A model generated the notes under the pieces. It saw only the letters and a program-made list of their open reading frames with translations, was not told the origin of the DNA and searched no databases. Positions 51,864 through 60,220 of a DNA stretch of 64,000 bases are shown here, piece by piece. Position 1 is the first letter of the stretch, and each line of letters begins with the position of its first letter. A program made the position numbers and the translations under genes. This DNA is from DASYKT01 sp963718105 (lineage in GTDB: Bacteria; Acidobacteriota; Blastocatellia; Pyrinomonadales; Pyrinomonadaceae): positions 3,100,001-3,164,000 of the forward strand of contig OY970352.1 of assembly GCA_963718105.1 (NCBI GenBank), in the 5' to 3' direction.

Positions 51864-51912
51864 ATAAGAAACTGACCGCAATAATCTAAAATAAAAGGAA
51901 AGTAAATCAAAA

Positions 51913-54174
51913 ATGGGAAACTCAGACACATCAAATGGCAACGGCTCAAAATGCCCGTTCACGGGTGGTGCGATCAGGTACACCACTGAGAGCAGCCGCA
52001 CAAACCGCGACTGGTGGCCGAAGTCGTTAAATTTGCACATACTTCGTCAGCATTCTTCTCTTTCCGATCCGATGGGCGAAGGTTTTAACTATACCAAAGA
52101 GTTTAACAGCCTCGATTACGCGGCCCTCAAGCAAGACCTGGCGGCGCTGATGACCGACTCGCAAGACTGGTGGCCGGCGGACTTCGGTCATTACGGGCCG
52201 CTGTTCATTCGCATGGCCTGGCATAGTGCCGGTACTTATCGTATCCAGGACGGGCGCGGCGGCGGCGGCCGTGGACAACAGCGTTTCGCACCGCTCAACA
52301 GTTGGCCGGACAATGTCAGCCTCGACAAAGCGCGCCGCCTTATGTGGCCGATCAAACAGAAATACGGCAGCAAGATCTCCTGGGCCGACCTGATGATCCT
52401 CGCGGGTAATGTCGCGCTGGAAACGATGGGCTTTAAGACGTTCGGTTTCGGCGGCGGGCGTCCGGATGTATGGGAAGCGGACCAGGACGTTTATTGGGGC
52501 GCCGAAATGACGTGGCTGGCCGGCGACGTTCGCTACAAACACGGCTCACATGGCGTCGAGAAAGCGGGCGGCGTAGTAGTGTCCGATGATGACGCCGACG
52601 GCGACATTCACAGCCGCAAGCTCGAAAACCCGCTGGGCGCGGTGCAGATGGGCCTGATCTACGTCAACCCGGAAGGCCCGGATGGCAACCCCGATCCGAT
52701 CGCCGCCGCCCGCGACATTCGGGAAACATTCGGCCGCATGGCAATGAATGACGAGGAAACCGTTGCGCTGATCGCCGGCGGGCATACCTTCGGCAAAACG
52801 CATGGCGCGGCTGAATCGTCGCACGTCGGTATCGAGCCCGAAGGCGCCGATATCTCTGCGCAGGGTTTCGGTTGGCATAATAATTTCGGCAGCGGTAAAG
52901 GCGCCGATACCATCACCAGCGGCCTGGAAGTGACCTGGACCAACACGCCGACCAAATGGGGCAACAATTTCTTCGAAAATCTTTTCGGATTCGAATATGA
53001 GCTCACAAAGAGTCCGGCCGGGGCGCAGCAGTGGGTAGCCAAGGGAGCCGAGGCGACCATACCTGATGCTCATGACCCGTCCAAAAAGCGTGTTCCGACC
53101 ATGTTGACCACGGACCTCTCGCTGCGCATGGATCCCGCGTACGAGAAAATTTCCCGCCGCTTCCTGGAAAATCCCGATCAGTTCGCCGACGCATTTGCCA
53201 GGGCCTGGTTCAAACTGACGCACCGCGACATGGGCCCGCGCTCCCGCTACTTAGGCCCCGAGGTGCCGGCGGAAGAACTGATCTGGCAAGATCCGGTCCC
53301 GGCAGCAACGCACACTCTTAGCGATAGCGACGTCTCGTCATTGAAAGCCAAGATCCTCGATTCGGGGCTGACCGTATCTCAATTGGTTTCCACTGCCTGG
53401 GCTTCGGCTTCGACTTTCCGCGGCTCCGATAAACGCGGCGGCGCGAATGGCGCGCGAATTCGCCTTGAGCCGCAGAAGAACTGGCAGGTCAACAATCCGT
53501 TCCAGCTTGGATCGGTGCTGGCCACGCTGGAAGGCATCAAGGGTGGTTTTGGCAAACCGGTTTCGCTGGCTGACCTGATCGTTCTCGGCGGATGCGCCGG
53601 AGTCGAAAAAGCGGCCAGGGATGCGGGCTTTAACGTGACCGTTCCTTTCACGCCGGGCCGTGCCGATGCTTCGCAGGAACAAACCGACGTCGAGGCAATG
53701 CAGCATCTTGAGCCGCTTGCCGACGGATTTCGCAACTACAAGAAGGGCCATCACCAAACGCCAACCGAAGAAATATTGGTTGACAGGGCGCATCTCCTGA
53801 CGCTGACCGCGCCGGAGATGACAGTGCTGGTGGGCGGTATGCGCGTTCTCGATACGAATTTCGATGGTTCGCAGCACGGCGTTTTCACCACCCGTCCGGG
53901 CACCCTGACCAACGACTTCTTCGTCAACCTGCTCGATATGAATACGACGTGGAAACCGGCCTCTGATTCCGGTGACGTATTCGAAGGCTCGGACCGTGTG
54001 ACCGGCGCTCCACGATGGACCGCCTCTCGAGTCGATCTCGTTTTCGGTTCGAACTCAGAGCTTCGCGCCGTTGCCGAAGTTTATGGATCCAGCGATGCCG
54101 GCGAGAGGTTCGTGCACGACTTTGTGGCGGCGTGGGACAAGGTGATGAACCTCGACCGCTTCGACCTGGCTTGA
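51913..54174 (+). CDS. katG: Bifunctional catalase-peroxidase
   Basis: A 753-residue protein, full KatG length with two peroxidase-like domains. It removes hydrogen peroxide by catalase and peroxidase reactions. The distal haem residues Arg100, Trp103 and His104 (RMAWHSAGTYR), the adduct residues Tyr250 and Met276 (which with Trp103 make the KatG crosslink), and the proximal His291 (AGGHTFGKTHG) are all present. The C-terminal domain (from about residue 430) lacks haem ligands, as usual. It is probably co-transcribed with perR, with AAAGGAAAG upstream. Confidence 0.98.
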   Translation: MGNSDTSNGNGSKCPFTGGAIRYTTESSRTNRDWWPKSLNLHILRQHSSLSDPMGEGFNYTKEFNSLDYAALKQDLAALMTDSQDWWPADFGHYGPLFIRMAWHSAGTYRIQDGRGGGGRGQQRFAPLNSWPDNVSLDKARRLMWPIKQKYGSKISWADLMILAGNVALETMGFKTFGFGGGRPDVWEADQDVYWGAEMTWLAGDVRYKHGSHGVEKAGGVVVSDDDADGDIHSRKLENPLGAVQMGLIYVNPEGPDGNPDPIAAARDIRETFGRMAMNDEETVALIAGGHTFGKTHGAAESSHVGIEPEGADISAQGFGWHNNFGSGKGADTITSGLEVTWTNTPTKWGNNFFENLFGFEYELTKSPAGAQQWVAKGAEATIPDAHDPSKKRVPTMLTTDLSLRMDPAYEKISRRFLENPDQFADAFARAWFKLTHRDMGPRSRYLGPEVPAEELIWQDPVPAATHTLSDSDVSSLKAKILDSGLTVSQLVSTAWASASTFRGSDKRGGANGARIRLEPQKNWQVNNPFQLGSVLATLEGIKGGFGKPVSLADLIVLGGCAGVEKAARDAGFNVTVPFTPGRADASQEQTDVEAMQHLEPLADGFRNYKKGHHQTPTEEILVDRAHLLTLTAPEMTVLVGGMRVLDTNFDGSQHGVFTTRPGTLTNDFFVNLLDMNTTWKPASDSGDVFEGSDRVTGAPRWTASRVDLVFGSNSELRAVAEVYGSSDAGERFVHDFVAAWDKVMNLDRFDLA

Positions 54175-54185
54175 TCAATTTTACG

Positions 54186-54254
54186 GTTCAGAGTTCAAGC
54201 TTCAGCTTGTCTTCTTTCTTAAGAACAAGACAAACTAAAGTTTGAACTCTGAAC
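54186..54254 (+). terminator. Long imperfect hairpin after katG
   Basis: GTTCAGAGTTCAA pairs with TTTGAACTCTGAAC, and inside it CTTGTCTT pairs with AGAACAAG, followed by GTTTTTTC. This is likely the katG terminator. Confidence 0.7.
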
Positions 54255-54344
54255 TGTTTTTTCAAATTTCACGAACATCTCACAACTCTCCAAATCCTCC
54301 GTCGCCTCATCCGCCAAAATAAAATATGCTGGGTTCCATCTGAT

Positions 54345-54693
54345 GCGTGCGTCGGGTAAACCACACGGTTTGGCCTGCGCACGCCGGGCATGCTTGGCAG
54401 CCCGGGAGGCGGCGTGAACTAAGGGCCGCTGCCTCTGAAAGTCATAGCGAACCCGCATCGTATGCTTTAGCGCCCTGCGGGCAAAACCCTGTATATAAAG
54501 CTAGCCTGTGCGTCTGCTCGTGCGTCAGGCAAAAATTAATTCGAGCCAACCGCTGCGAGGCCTGTTCCCGCCCGATTTCTCCTCGCATGTCGCATTGTAA
54601 AACCAAATGAAAAACGGCTAAGCATGTAGTGCAGTATTCGGTTCCCCGCCTAAAAACCACGGAGCCGCCACCGCGCGACAAAGCGTTGTCGCG
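54345..54693. other. Hairpin-rich noncoding stretch (possible structured RNA or decayed element)
   Basis: No protein is supported here. In 350 bp there are at least five hairpins: GCGTGCG/CGCACGC at 54345-54384 with inner AAACC/GGTTT; CCGGGC/GCCCGG at 54384-54405; GCCTG/CAGGC at 54504-54530; TGCGAGG/CCTCGCA at 54554-54587; and CGCGACAA/TTGTCGCG with an AGCG tetraloop at 54674-54693. The strand of any transcript is unclear. The GC content is higher than the flanks. It might be a structured RNA, or the remains of a mobile element. Confidence 0.4.
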
Positions 54694-54755
54694 AGTGGAA
54701 CCCCTCGCCCGCATCAGATATCAATCAGTAGTCAGTAAATAACACGAGCGCTTGG

Positions 54756-54985
54756 CAATGAGGTCAGAACCCGAAGCGGTAGCGAGGGGTTTCCTCCCTT
54801 TTTCGCGGCTCTGCCGCCGTGCCTCGCGTGACGGGGTAGCTCTCTCTTGTCAGTAGCGTCGGTGTCAGCCGATGCGTTCTTGTCAGAACCCGAAGCGGTA
54901 GCTAGGGGTTTCCTTAAACTCCCCTCTTGCCAGAGGAGGGGAGGCACGCGCTTCGCGTGGCGAGTAATCTCTCTTTATCAAAGCA
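54756..54985. repeat. Cluster of worn repeat modules
   Basis: Two direct copies of GTCAGAACCCGAAGCGGTAG with AGGGGTTTCC tails (relatives of the 110-bp hairpin family), two TGTCAGTAGCGTCGG-type modules and a CTCCCCTCTTGCCAGAGGAG module. The rest to 55097 is unremarkable. Confidence 0.7.
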
Positions 54986-55097
54986 TACGACCGAGCGGCT
55001 TCTTAACGGGCGCAGCACCCCTTCCCAACCTGAGAGGTGGTCAGTCCGCGTGATACTAACAAACATTTAGTAAAATAAATTCCACTCTTATTTTTAA

Positions 55098-55127
55098 TTG
55101 ACAATTACGCCACGATTGACCTAGACT
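55098..55127 (+). promoter_or_regulatory. Candidate sigma-70 promoter of the Cys-tail gene
   Basis: TTGACA at 55098-55103 and TAGACT at 55122-55127, spacer 18 bp, followed by an AGGAG ribosome site and the ATG at 55160. Confidence 0.55.
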
Positions 55128-55159
55128 TTCTCTAGTAAACCTCTTATCAGGAGACTCCC

Positions 55160-55585
55160 ATGGCTGATGATACTGGCGACATTCCACGCGGAAACGATCC
55201 CTTAGAAAAACAGAAACTTGCAGCGTCTGAAGCTTTGCTTAACCAATCGCTTCGCTACGTCGAAAGCGACAACCGCTTAAACGACATGTTAAATGAACTA
55301 CTGTCCGTTATTGTAGGAGAAGTAAAGCGGGATCCAAGCGTTCTTTTTTCAAATAAGAATAATAATAATAATATCGAGGCCTTGCTCAGCGCCTTGAAAA
55401 AAAGGCCTGAAGGCGGGGACATTTCCGGAGGGGATATCGTTGGCGGTGCCGCTTCTTTTGGCGATGTGGTGGATTTTATCAAGGCAATAGGAGAGCTTGC
55501 GGCAGAGGAAAAGAAATTCTTTCTCAAAATTATCTTTTTAATTTTCTGCGATTGCGATTGCGTATGTAAATGTCTCTGCGACTAA
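55160..55585 (+). CDS. Unknown protein with alternating-cysteine C-terminal tail
   Basis: 141 residues with a good ribosome site (AGGAG, 8 nt) and a plausible promoter. The N-terminal 60 residues are helical (EALLNQSLRYVESDNRLNDM). A low-complexity NKNNNNN run follows, then a Gly-rich region (EGGDISGGDIVGGAASFGD), then a hydrophobic segment FFLKIIFLIF running straight into CDCDCVCKCLCD, where Cys130, 132, 134, 136, 138 and 140 alternate strictly. In an extended strand all six would face one side. I know no characterised family with this layout. It could bind metal, be lipidated or otherwise modified, or be a peptide precursor cut near the GG motifs. The next gene encodes a JAMM peptidase. Confidence 0.65.
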   Translation: MADDTGDIPRGNDPLEKQKLAASEALLNQSLRYVESDNRLNDMLNELLSVIVGEVKRDPSVLFSNKNNNNNIEALLSALKKRPEGGDISGGDIVGGAASFGDVVDFIKAIGELAAEEKKFFLKIIFLIFCDCDCVCKCLCD

Positions 55586-55695
55586 TCTCGTAGGGCTAAT
55601 TAACTTGGTTTAATACGCCGACATATGAGATTTGTCGGCGTATGCATTTATACGCAAAGTTTCTACAATAACTTACCAATATAAAAGCGGCGGAA

Positions 55696-56097
55696 ATGTA
55701 CCTTCTCCAAATTGATGAAGTCGAGCGCATTCTGGCACAGGCCAAGACCGCGTTTCCTCTGGAAGCTTCAGGACTTTTATTACGACAGGCGTTTAGACGG
55801 TTCACGATTTTATCTGTTATCGAAACGTCGATCGAAGAAAATACTTTGTCTTCGTTCCGTATCAGGGATGCGGAAATCAGCAAGATCGCAAAATCCGTAG
55901 AAAATTCCGAGAAAAAGATCTGCGGATGTTTTCACTCACATGTTTTGGGACCCGCGCGGCCGTCACGCCGGGATTCTTTGCCTGACAAAGAGCGAGGTGA
56001 TTTGTGGCTTATATATTCACTAAGCTTTCGCGACTTAAATCTTTTTCGCTGGGACGGCTCTAAATTTCAACGGGACCGTTTTCAGATCGTCCGGTAA
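55696..56097 (+). CDS. Stand-alone JAMM/MPN (Mov34) metallopeptidase
   Basis: A 133-residue single-domain protein. The JAMM zinc site is complete: Glu23 (FPLEASGLLL), His80 and His82 (FHSH), Ser90 and Asp93, with exactly seven residues between His82 and Ser90 (HxH-x7-SxxD). Bacterial JAMM proteins remove ubiquitin-like or sulfur-carrier proteins from partners, or cleave peptide tails. No ubiquitin-like, E1-like or E2-like gene is visible nearby. The only neighbour on the strand is the Cys-tail protein, 110 bp upstream, which may be its substrate; that is inference. Confidence 0.8.
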   Translation: MYLLQIDEVERILAQAKTAFPLEASGLLLRQAFRRFTILSVIETSIEENTLSSFRIRDAEISKIAKSVENSEKKICGCFHSHVLGPARPSRRDSLPDKERGDLWLIYSLSFRDLNLFRWDGSKFQRDRFQIVR

Positions 56098-56110
56098 ATT
56101 TATTATTTAA

Positions 56111-56155
56111 AGTAAAAGAAGGCCGGTACGATCTCCGGCCTCTCTTCTACTTTTT
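56111..56155. terminator. Bidirectional terminator between the JAMM gene and mglA
   Basis: AGTAAAAGAAGGCCGG, loop TACGATCT, CCGGCCTCTCTTCTACTTTT: a strong stem with A and T runs on both sides, between convergent genes. Confidence 0.85.
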
Positions 56156-56161
56156 AGGTGA

Positions 56162-56746
56162 TTACCCTTTTCTCAGCTCCGTCAGCACCTGTTTGGCGAC
56201 GGCTTTGAGGGTGTCGAAGACGCCGACGCCTTTGGCGGCGACCGCTTCATAGACGGGTTCGTTCTTGCGCATCAATTCGCCGACCAGTTCTTCCGAAGAG
56301 GCCACATTCGGCAGATCGCGTTTGTTAAGCTGCAGCACGTAAGGGATCTTGGAAAGATCGTAACCCTGGGTCTTAAGATTTTCTTCCAGATTATAAAGCG
56401 ATTCGATATTGGCATCCATGCGCTCTTCCTGCGAATCGGCCACGAACACCACACCGTCCACACCCTTGAGGATCAGCCGGCGGCTCGCGTCGTAATAGAC
56501 CTGGCCCGGCACCGTGTAAAGGTGAAAGCGCGTTTTAAATCCGCGCACCGTTCCCAGTTCGAGCGGCATAAAGTCGAAGAACAAGGTACGGTCGGTTTCC
56601 GTCGCCAGGCTGATGAGCTTGCCCTTGGCCTGGGGCGCGGTTGAATCGTAGATGTATTGCAGGTTGGTCGTCTTACCGCACAGACCCGGCCCGTAATAAA
56701 CTATTTTGCAGTTGATCTCGCGTGATGCGTAATTAATAAAAGTCAT
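56162..56746 (-). CDS. mglA: MglA-type small Ras-like GTPase
   Basis: 194 residues, the usual MglA length. The P-loop is YYGPGLCGKTTNLQ (residues 18-31). The switch region TLFFDFMPLELG and the G3-like TVPGQVYYDASRRLILKG (lacking the usual DxxG Asp, as in other MglA proteins) follow, then VVFVADSQEERMDAN and the base-binding LQLNKRDL. MglA sets cell polarity and drives gliding or twitching in myxobacteria and others. It is 21 bp downstream of its GAP partner gene. Confidence 0.93.
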   Translation of the reverse strand: MTFINYASREINCKIVYYGPGLCGKTTNLQYIYDSTAPQAKGKLISLATETDRTLFFDFMPLELGTVRGFKTRFHLYTVPGQVYYDASRRLILKGVDGVVFVADSQEERMDANIESLYNLEENLKTQGYDLSKIPYVLQLNKRDLPNVASSEELVGELMRKNEPVYEAVAAKGVGVFDTLKAVAKQVLTELRKG

Positions 56747-56767
56747 AGCTTTATGTGATCCAAAAAA

Positions 56768-57250
56768 TTAACTGAAGAGGCTGTCGATCTCGTCATCTGA
56801 GATCTCGTTGAAAAAGGAGTTTTGCTCCAGAACTTGTTTTTCCGAGGAACTGACGATGTCGTCCAATATTTCGGCCACGTCGTAACTTGCTTTCTTGGTC
56901 CGCAATTTTACCAGGCCAAGCGTGGAATTTCCGTCGAATACGACCACTAACAAACTTCTGCCGATGATAGAGATGAAAATACTTTCGTTCTCTCCCTCAT
57001 GCGCCAGCGTCGGGAAAGACTCTTCACCGATAAGTTTTGCCATACTGCTGGTCGCCGCCACATTGCCGGCCGCCAGCGAAGCAAAGCTGGTGGTATCCAT
57101 ATCACCCAGATCCCCATGCACCGCGATCGGCTGCCCGTCACGGTCGATGAGAAACACGACCCGCGCAGCAGACTCGATACAAAGTCTGACCAGCACAGTT
57201 TTAAGCCTTTGGAACTGGTGTTCGTGTATTATGATGGGCGTTTCTGCCAT
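56768..57250 (-). CDS. mglB: MglB-type Roadblock/LC7 GTPase-activating protein
   Basis: 160 residues with one Roadblock/LC7 domain (about 10-130): VLVRLCIESAARVVFLIDRD, GDMDTTSFASLAAGNVAATS and FISIIGRSLLVVVFDGNSTL. MglB dimers stimulate GTP hydrolysis by MglA and mark one cell pole. The C-terminal end (FFNEISDDEIDSLF) is an acidic helix that could bind MglA, as reported for the myxobacterial homolog. It forms a two-gene unit with mglA. Confidence 0.9.
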   Translation of the reverse strand: MAETPIIIHEHQFQRLKTVLVRLCIESAARVVFLIDRDGQPIAVHGDLGDMDTTSFASLAAGNVAATSSMAKLIGEESFPTLAHEGENESIFISIIGRSLLVVVFDGNSTLGLVKLRTKKASYDVAEILDDIVSSSEKQVLEQNSFFNEISDDEIDSLFS

Positions 57251-57581
57251 GAGTTTTTTCTTTCAGTAGATTAATGAGAGAGGCGGCTGGAGGTCAAAGG
57301 GTGAGCCTATATCAGACCACGGCCTCATATTTAATCTAACACATTCACTTTTTGTTTTTCAAGTATTTTTTATGTTTATCTTAATTAAACGATTTATTGC
57401 CAAGTTGCCATAAGCTTTTTTTCTCGCATCCATAAGCATTTGTATTGCTGATACCTATATTTAATGGTACTCTCTTCCCTATTGTTTGTTAAATTCTCGT
57501 ATTACAGGAATTAATTCCTGAAACATTGTTTAATATTAGTAGTTTCTGTTAAATGGGCCTGATTTACGCGGTTCTTGAAAT
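57251..57581. other. AT-rich divergent promoter region (mglB / yvcK)
   Basis: A 331-bp gap with no gene or repeat family seen. It is markedly AT-rich at 57330-57560 and must hold both promoters, but no clear -35/-10 pair or operator stands out. Confidence 0.4.
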
Positions 57582-58634
57582 ATGAGCGATTTTCTGACAA
57601 AAAACCAAGGTTTTAAAGTGGTCGCCCTGGGGGGCGGGACCGGGCTTTCGACCGTGCTTTCGGGCCTGAAAAGGTTTGTGGGCTCCCCTGAAACTGCCGC
57701 AACCCCCGTAACTGCCGTAACCGGACCTTTCTACCTTGAAAAACTTTCGGCGATCGTGGCCGTTTCCGATGACGGTGGAAGTTCGGGCCGGCTGCGCAGC
57801 GAAATGCAGATGCCCCCGCCGGGCGACATCCGCAATTGCATGGTCGCGCTTTCAGAGGATTCTCACCTTCTTTCCAAACTTTTCAGACACAGGTTTAGCG
57901 GCGACGGCGAACTCAGCGGGCACAATTTTGGAAACCTTTTCCTGGCTGCTTTGACTGAGATAACCGGCGATTTTGCGGAGGCGGTCAAGCTTTCTTCGGA
58001 GATCATCGCCAGCAAAGGGCATATTTATCCCGCCACCACCGCCGATGTGCACCTCGCGGCCGTACTCGAGGACGGAAGCCTGGTAAAAGGCGAAACTAAT
58101 ATTTCGCGTTCCACCAAACCGATCCGCCAATTAAAACTTGAGCCGGAAAATTGCGACCCCCTGCCGGAGGCGCTGGCCGCCATACAAGAGGCCGATATCA
58201 TCACGCTGGGGCCGGGTTCGCTTTACACCAGCGTTTTGCCGCCGCTGCTGGTGAGAGGCGTGGCCGAAGCGATCGGTGAATCGACGGCAATAAAAATATT
58301 TATCTGTAATCTGATGACCCAGCCGGGCGAAACCGACGGCTATACTTCGCTGCAGCACCTGGAAACCGTGAAAAAATACGCTCCCGGCATCGACTTTGAT
58401 TTTATCGTCATGAACGACCGGGCGATCAGCGGTGAACAGGCCTCGCGCTATGCCGAAGAAGGAGCTTTCCAGCTCGGCCTGCACGGTTCTATCTCGCCTG
58501 AAGTAATTTACCGTGCCCAAATTGTCCGTGCCGATCTGCTGGACGAAGGCGAACAGGTGCGCCATCATCCGGAAAAGCTGGCCCGGGTCCTGCTGGCGTG
58601 CGCGGCACAGAAGTTTTCGCAGGTTTTAGTGTAA
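57582..58634 (+). CDS. yvcK: YvcK/CofD-like protein (gluconeogenesis factor family)
   Basis: 350 residues with the family motifs: VVALGGGTGLSTVLSGLKR at the N-terminus, VAVSDDGGSSGRLRSEM, PPGDIRNCMVALS and DIITLGPGSLYTSVLPPL. YvcK binds UDP-sugars and, in Bacillus and relatives, is needed for growth on gluconeogenic carbon and for cell-wall precursor flow through GlmS. A short insertion (TAATPVTAVTGPF) follows the first motif. It is 12 bp from glmU, so co-transcription is likely, and this fits its role. Confidence 0.9.
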   Translation: MSDFLTKNQGFKVVALGGGTGLSTVLSGLKRFVGSPETAATPVTAVTGPFYLEKLSAIVAVSDDGGSSGRLRSEMQMPPPGDIRNCMVALSEDSHLLSKLFRHRFSGDGELSGHNFGNLFLAALTEITGDFAEAVKLSSEIIASKGHIYPATTADVHLAAVLEDGSLVKGETNISRSTKPIRQLKLEPENCDPLPEALAAIQEADIITLGPGSLYTSVLPPLLVRGVAEAIGESTAIKIFICNLMTQPGETDGYTSLQHLETVKKYAPGIDFDFIVMNDRAISGEQASRYAEEGAFQLGLHGSISPEVIYRAQIVRADLLDEGEQVRHHPEKLARVLLACAAQKFSQVLV

Positions 58635-58646
58635 AATCACTAGAGT

Positions 58647-60056
58647 ATGGAGCAGTCACCAAATTCCTCTTCAAGCGATAACCTTTCCATCGATATTCTC
58701 ATCTTAGCTGCCGGGTTAGGAACCCGTATGCGTTCGAACAAGGCCAAGGTCTTGCACGAGCTGGATGGAAAACCGTTGATCGCGCACGTGTGCCGCACCG
58801 CCTCGGCGCTGGCGCCGCAAAAGATATTTGTCGTGGTCGGGCACCAGGCGGACAAAGTAAAACAAGCGGTCGGGCGCGAACTGGGCGAAGAGCAAACCGG
58901 TTTCGTTCTGCAAAAAGAACAGCTTGGGACGGGTGACGCGGTAAACGCGGCCCGCGAATTTTTACAGGATAAAGATTCAATGCTGGTGATACTTTCGGGC
59001 GATGTGCCGATCATCCGCGCGGAAACGCTCGCGTCCCTGATACAGCAGCATCGCAATCAAAAGGCGGCCTGTACCATCCTGACGGTCGAGCTAAAAGATC
59101 CGACCGGCTATGGCCGGATCATCAGAGATGAGAATAAGGGCTTTAGCCATATCGCCGAACAAAAGGACGGCGATAAAGAAGAATTAAAAGTAAGGGAAAT
59201 AAATTCCGGCATCTATTGTTTTAATACGCGCTTTCTTTACCAGATGCTGAAACAGATCACGCCCAGCCCGGTGACCGGCGAATATTATTTGACGGATGTT
59301 CCGGCGCTTTTGCGTAAGAATGGTGAAACGGTTTCGCTTTACCTTCACAAGGACGCGCGCGAAGTTTCCGGGATAAACAACCGCGCGGAGCTGGCCGATC
59401 TGGAAAGGCTGGTCCATCGCCGGACGATAAAGAATCTAATGCTCGAATCGGGTGTTTCATTTATCGATCCGAAAAGCGTTTGTATCGGCGCCGACGTTCG
59501 CATAGGACGCGACACCGTAATTTATCCCAACGTTTATCTGGAAGGCGACACCGTCATCGGCGACGAATGCGAAATTCGCTCAGGCACGCGCATTAAAGAT
59601 TCAAAGATCGGCAGCGGCGTCATCATTCAGGACAACTGCCTGATCACCGATTCCGAAATTGAAAACGATTGCACGGTCGGCCCGATGGCGCATCTGCGCG
59701 GGCAGGCTAAAATGGAAGAAGGCGCCAAGATCGGCAATTTCGTGGAGATGAAAAAGACCGTGCTCGGCAAAGGCTCAAAAGCCAGCCACCTGACCTATCT
59801 CGGCGATGCGACCATAGGCGAAAACACCAACATCGGCGCGGGCACCATCACCTGTAATTACGACGGAAAGAATAAAAACAAAACTATCATCGGAAACAAT
59901 GTAAAGATCGGCTCGGATACGATGCTCGTCGCGCCCGTGACGGTCGGCGACGGCGCGATGACCGGGGCGGGGACTGTTGTTCGTAAGGATATTCCTGAGA
60001 ATACATTGGCGGTGGGCCAGCCGGCTCGAAATATTAAAAAGGTTACGAGTGAATAG
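58647..60056 (+). CDS. glmU: Bifunctional GlcN-1-P acetyltransferase / GlcNAc-1-P uridyltransferase
   Basis: 469 residues. The N-terminal pyrophosphorylase domain has LILAAGLGTRMRSNKAKVLH and the QLGTGDAV and LSGDVPI segments; the C-terminal part (from about 255) is a left-handed beta helix of hexapeptides (IGRDTVIYPNVYLEGDTVIG) containing GNFVEMKKT, SHLTYLGDA and NYDGKNK, the acetyl-CoA and sugar-phosphate contact regions. It makes UDP-GlcNAc for peptidoglycan and lipopolysaccharide. It lies between yvcK and glmS. Confidence 0.96.
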   Translation: MEQSPNSSSSDNLSIDILILAAGLGTRMRSNKAKVLHELDGKPLIAHVCRTASALAPQKIFVVVGHQADKVKQAVGRELGEEQTGFVLQKEQLGTGDAVNAAREFLQDKDSMLVILSGDVPIIRAETLASLIQQHRNQKAACTILTVELKDPTGYGRIIRDENKGFSHIAEQKDGDKEELKVREINSGIYCFNTRFLYQMLKQITPSPVTGEYYLTDVPALLRKNGETVSLYLHKDAREVSGINNRAELADLERLVHRRTIKNLMLESGVSFIDPKSVCIGADVRIGRDTVIYPNVYLEGDTVIGDECEIRSGTRIKDSKIGSGVIIQDNCLITDSEIENDCTVGPMAHLRGQAKMEEGAKIGNFVEMKKTVLGKGSKASHLTYLGDATIGENTNIGAGTITCNYDGKNKNKTIIGNNVKIGSDTMLVAPVTVGDGAMTGAGTVVRKDIPENTLAVGQPARNIKKVTSE

Positions 60057-60072
60057 AGAAAAATGAAGTAAA

Positions 60073-60189
60073 CCTGGGAGCGCCGGCATCTTGCCGGCAA
60101 AGCGCGATGTATCGCGCTAAATAATTTATAAATAGAGAGCTTTTAGATCGCTTACGCGATCTTGCCGGCAAGATGCCGGCGCTCCCAGG
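60073..60189. repeat. REP-like inverted pair (GCCGGCATC subtype)
   Basis: CCTGGGAGCGCCGGCATCTT at the left and its exact inverse at the right; inner GCGCGATGTATCGCGC and GATCGCTTACGCGATC hairpins. It separates glmU from glmS. Confidence 0.88.
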
Positions 60190-60220
60190 TTCAAGTGCTC
60201 CTTAAAATATAAATATAAAT

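Noticed and set aside
54219..54714. Minus-strand frames of 79 and 90 residues in the hairpin field
   Set aside because: They overlap each other, lack ribosome sites, and are interrupted by strong hairpins; no family is recognised.
60057..60220. glmS ribozyme or riboswitch upstream of glmS
   Set aside because: The gap is filled by a REP pair and about 30 bp of AT-rich sequence; no ribozyme core could be seen.
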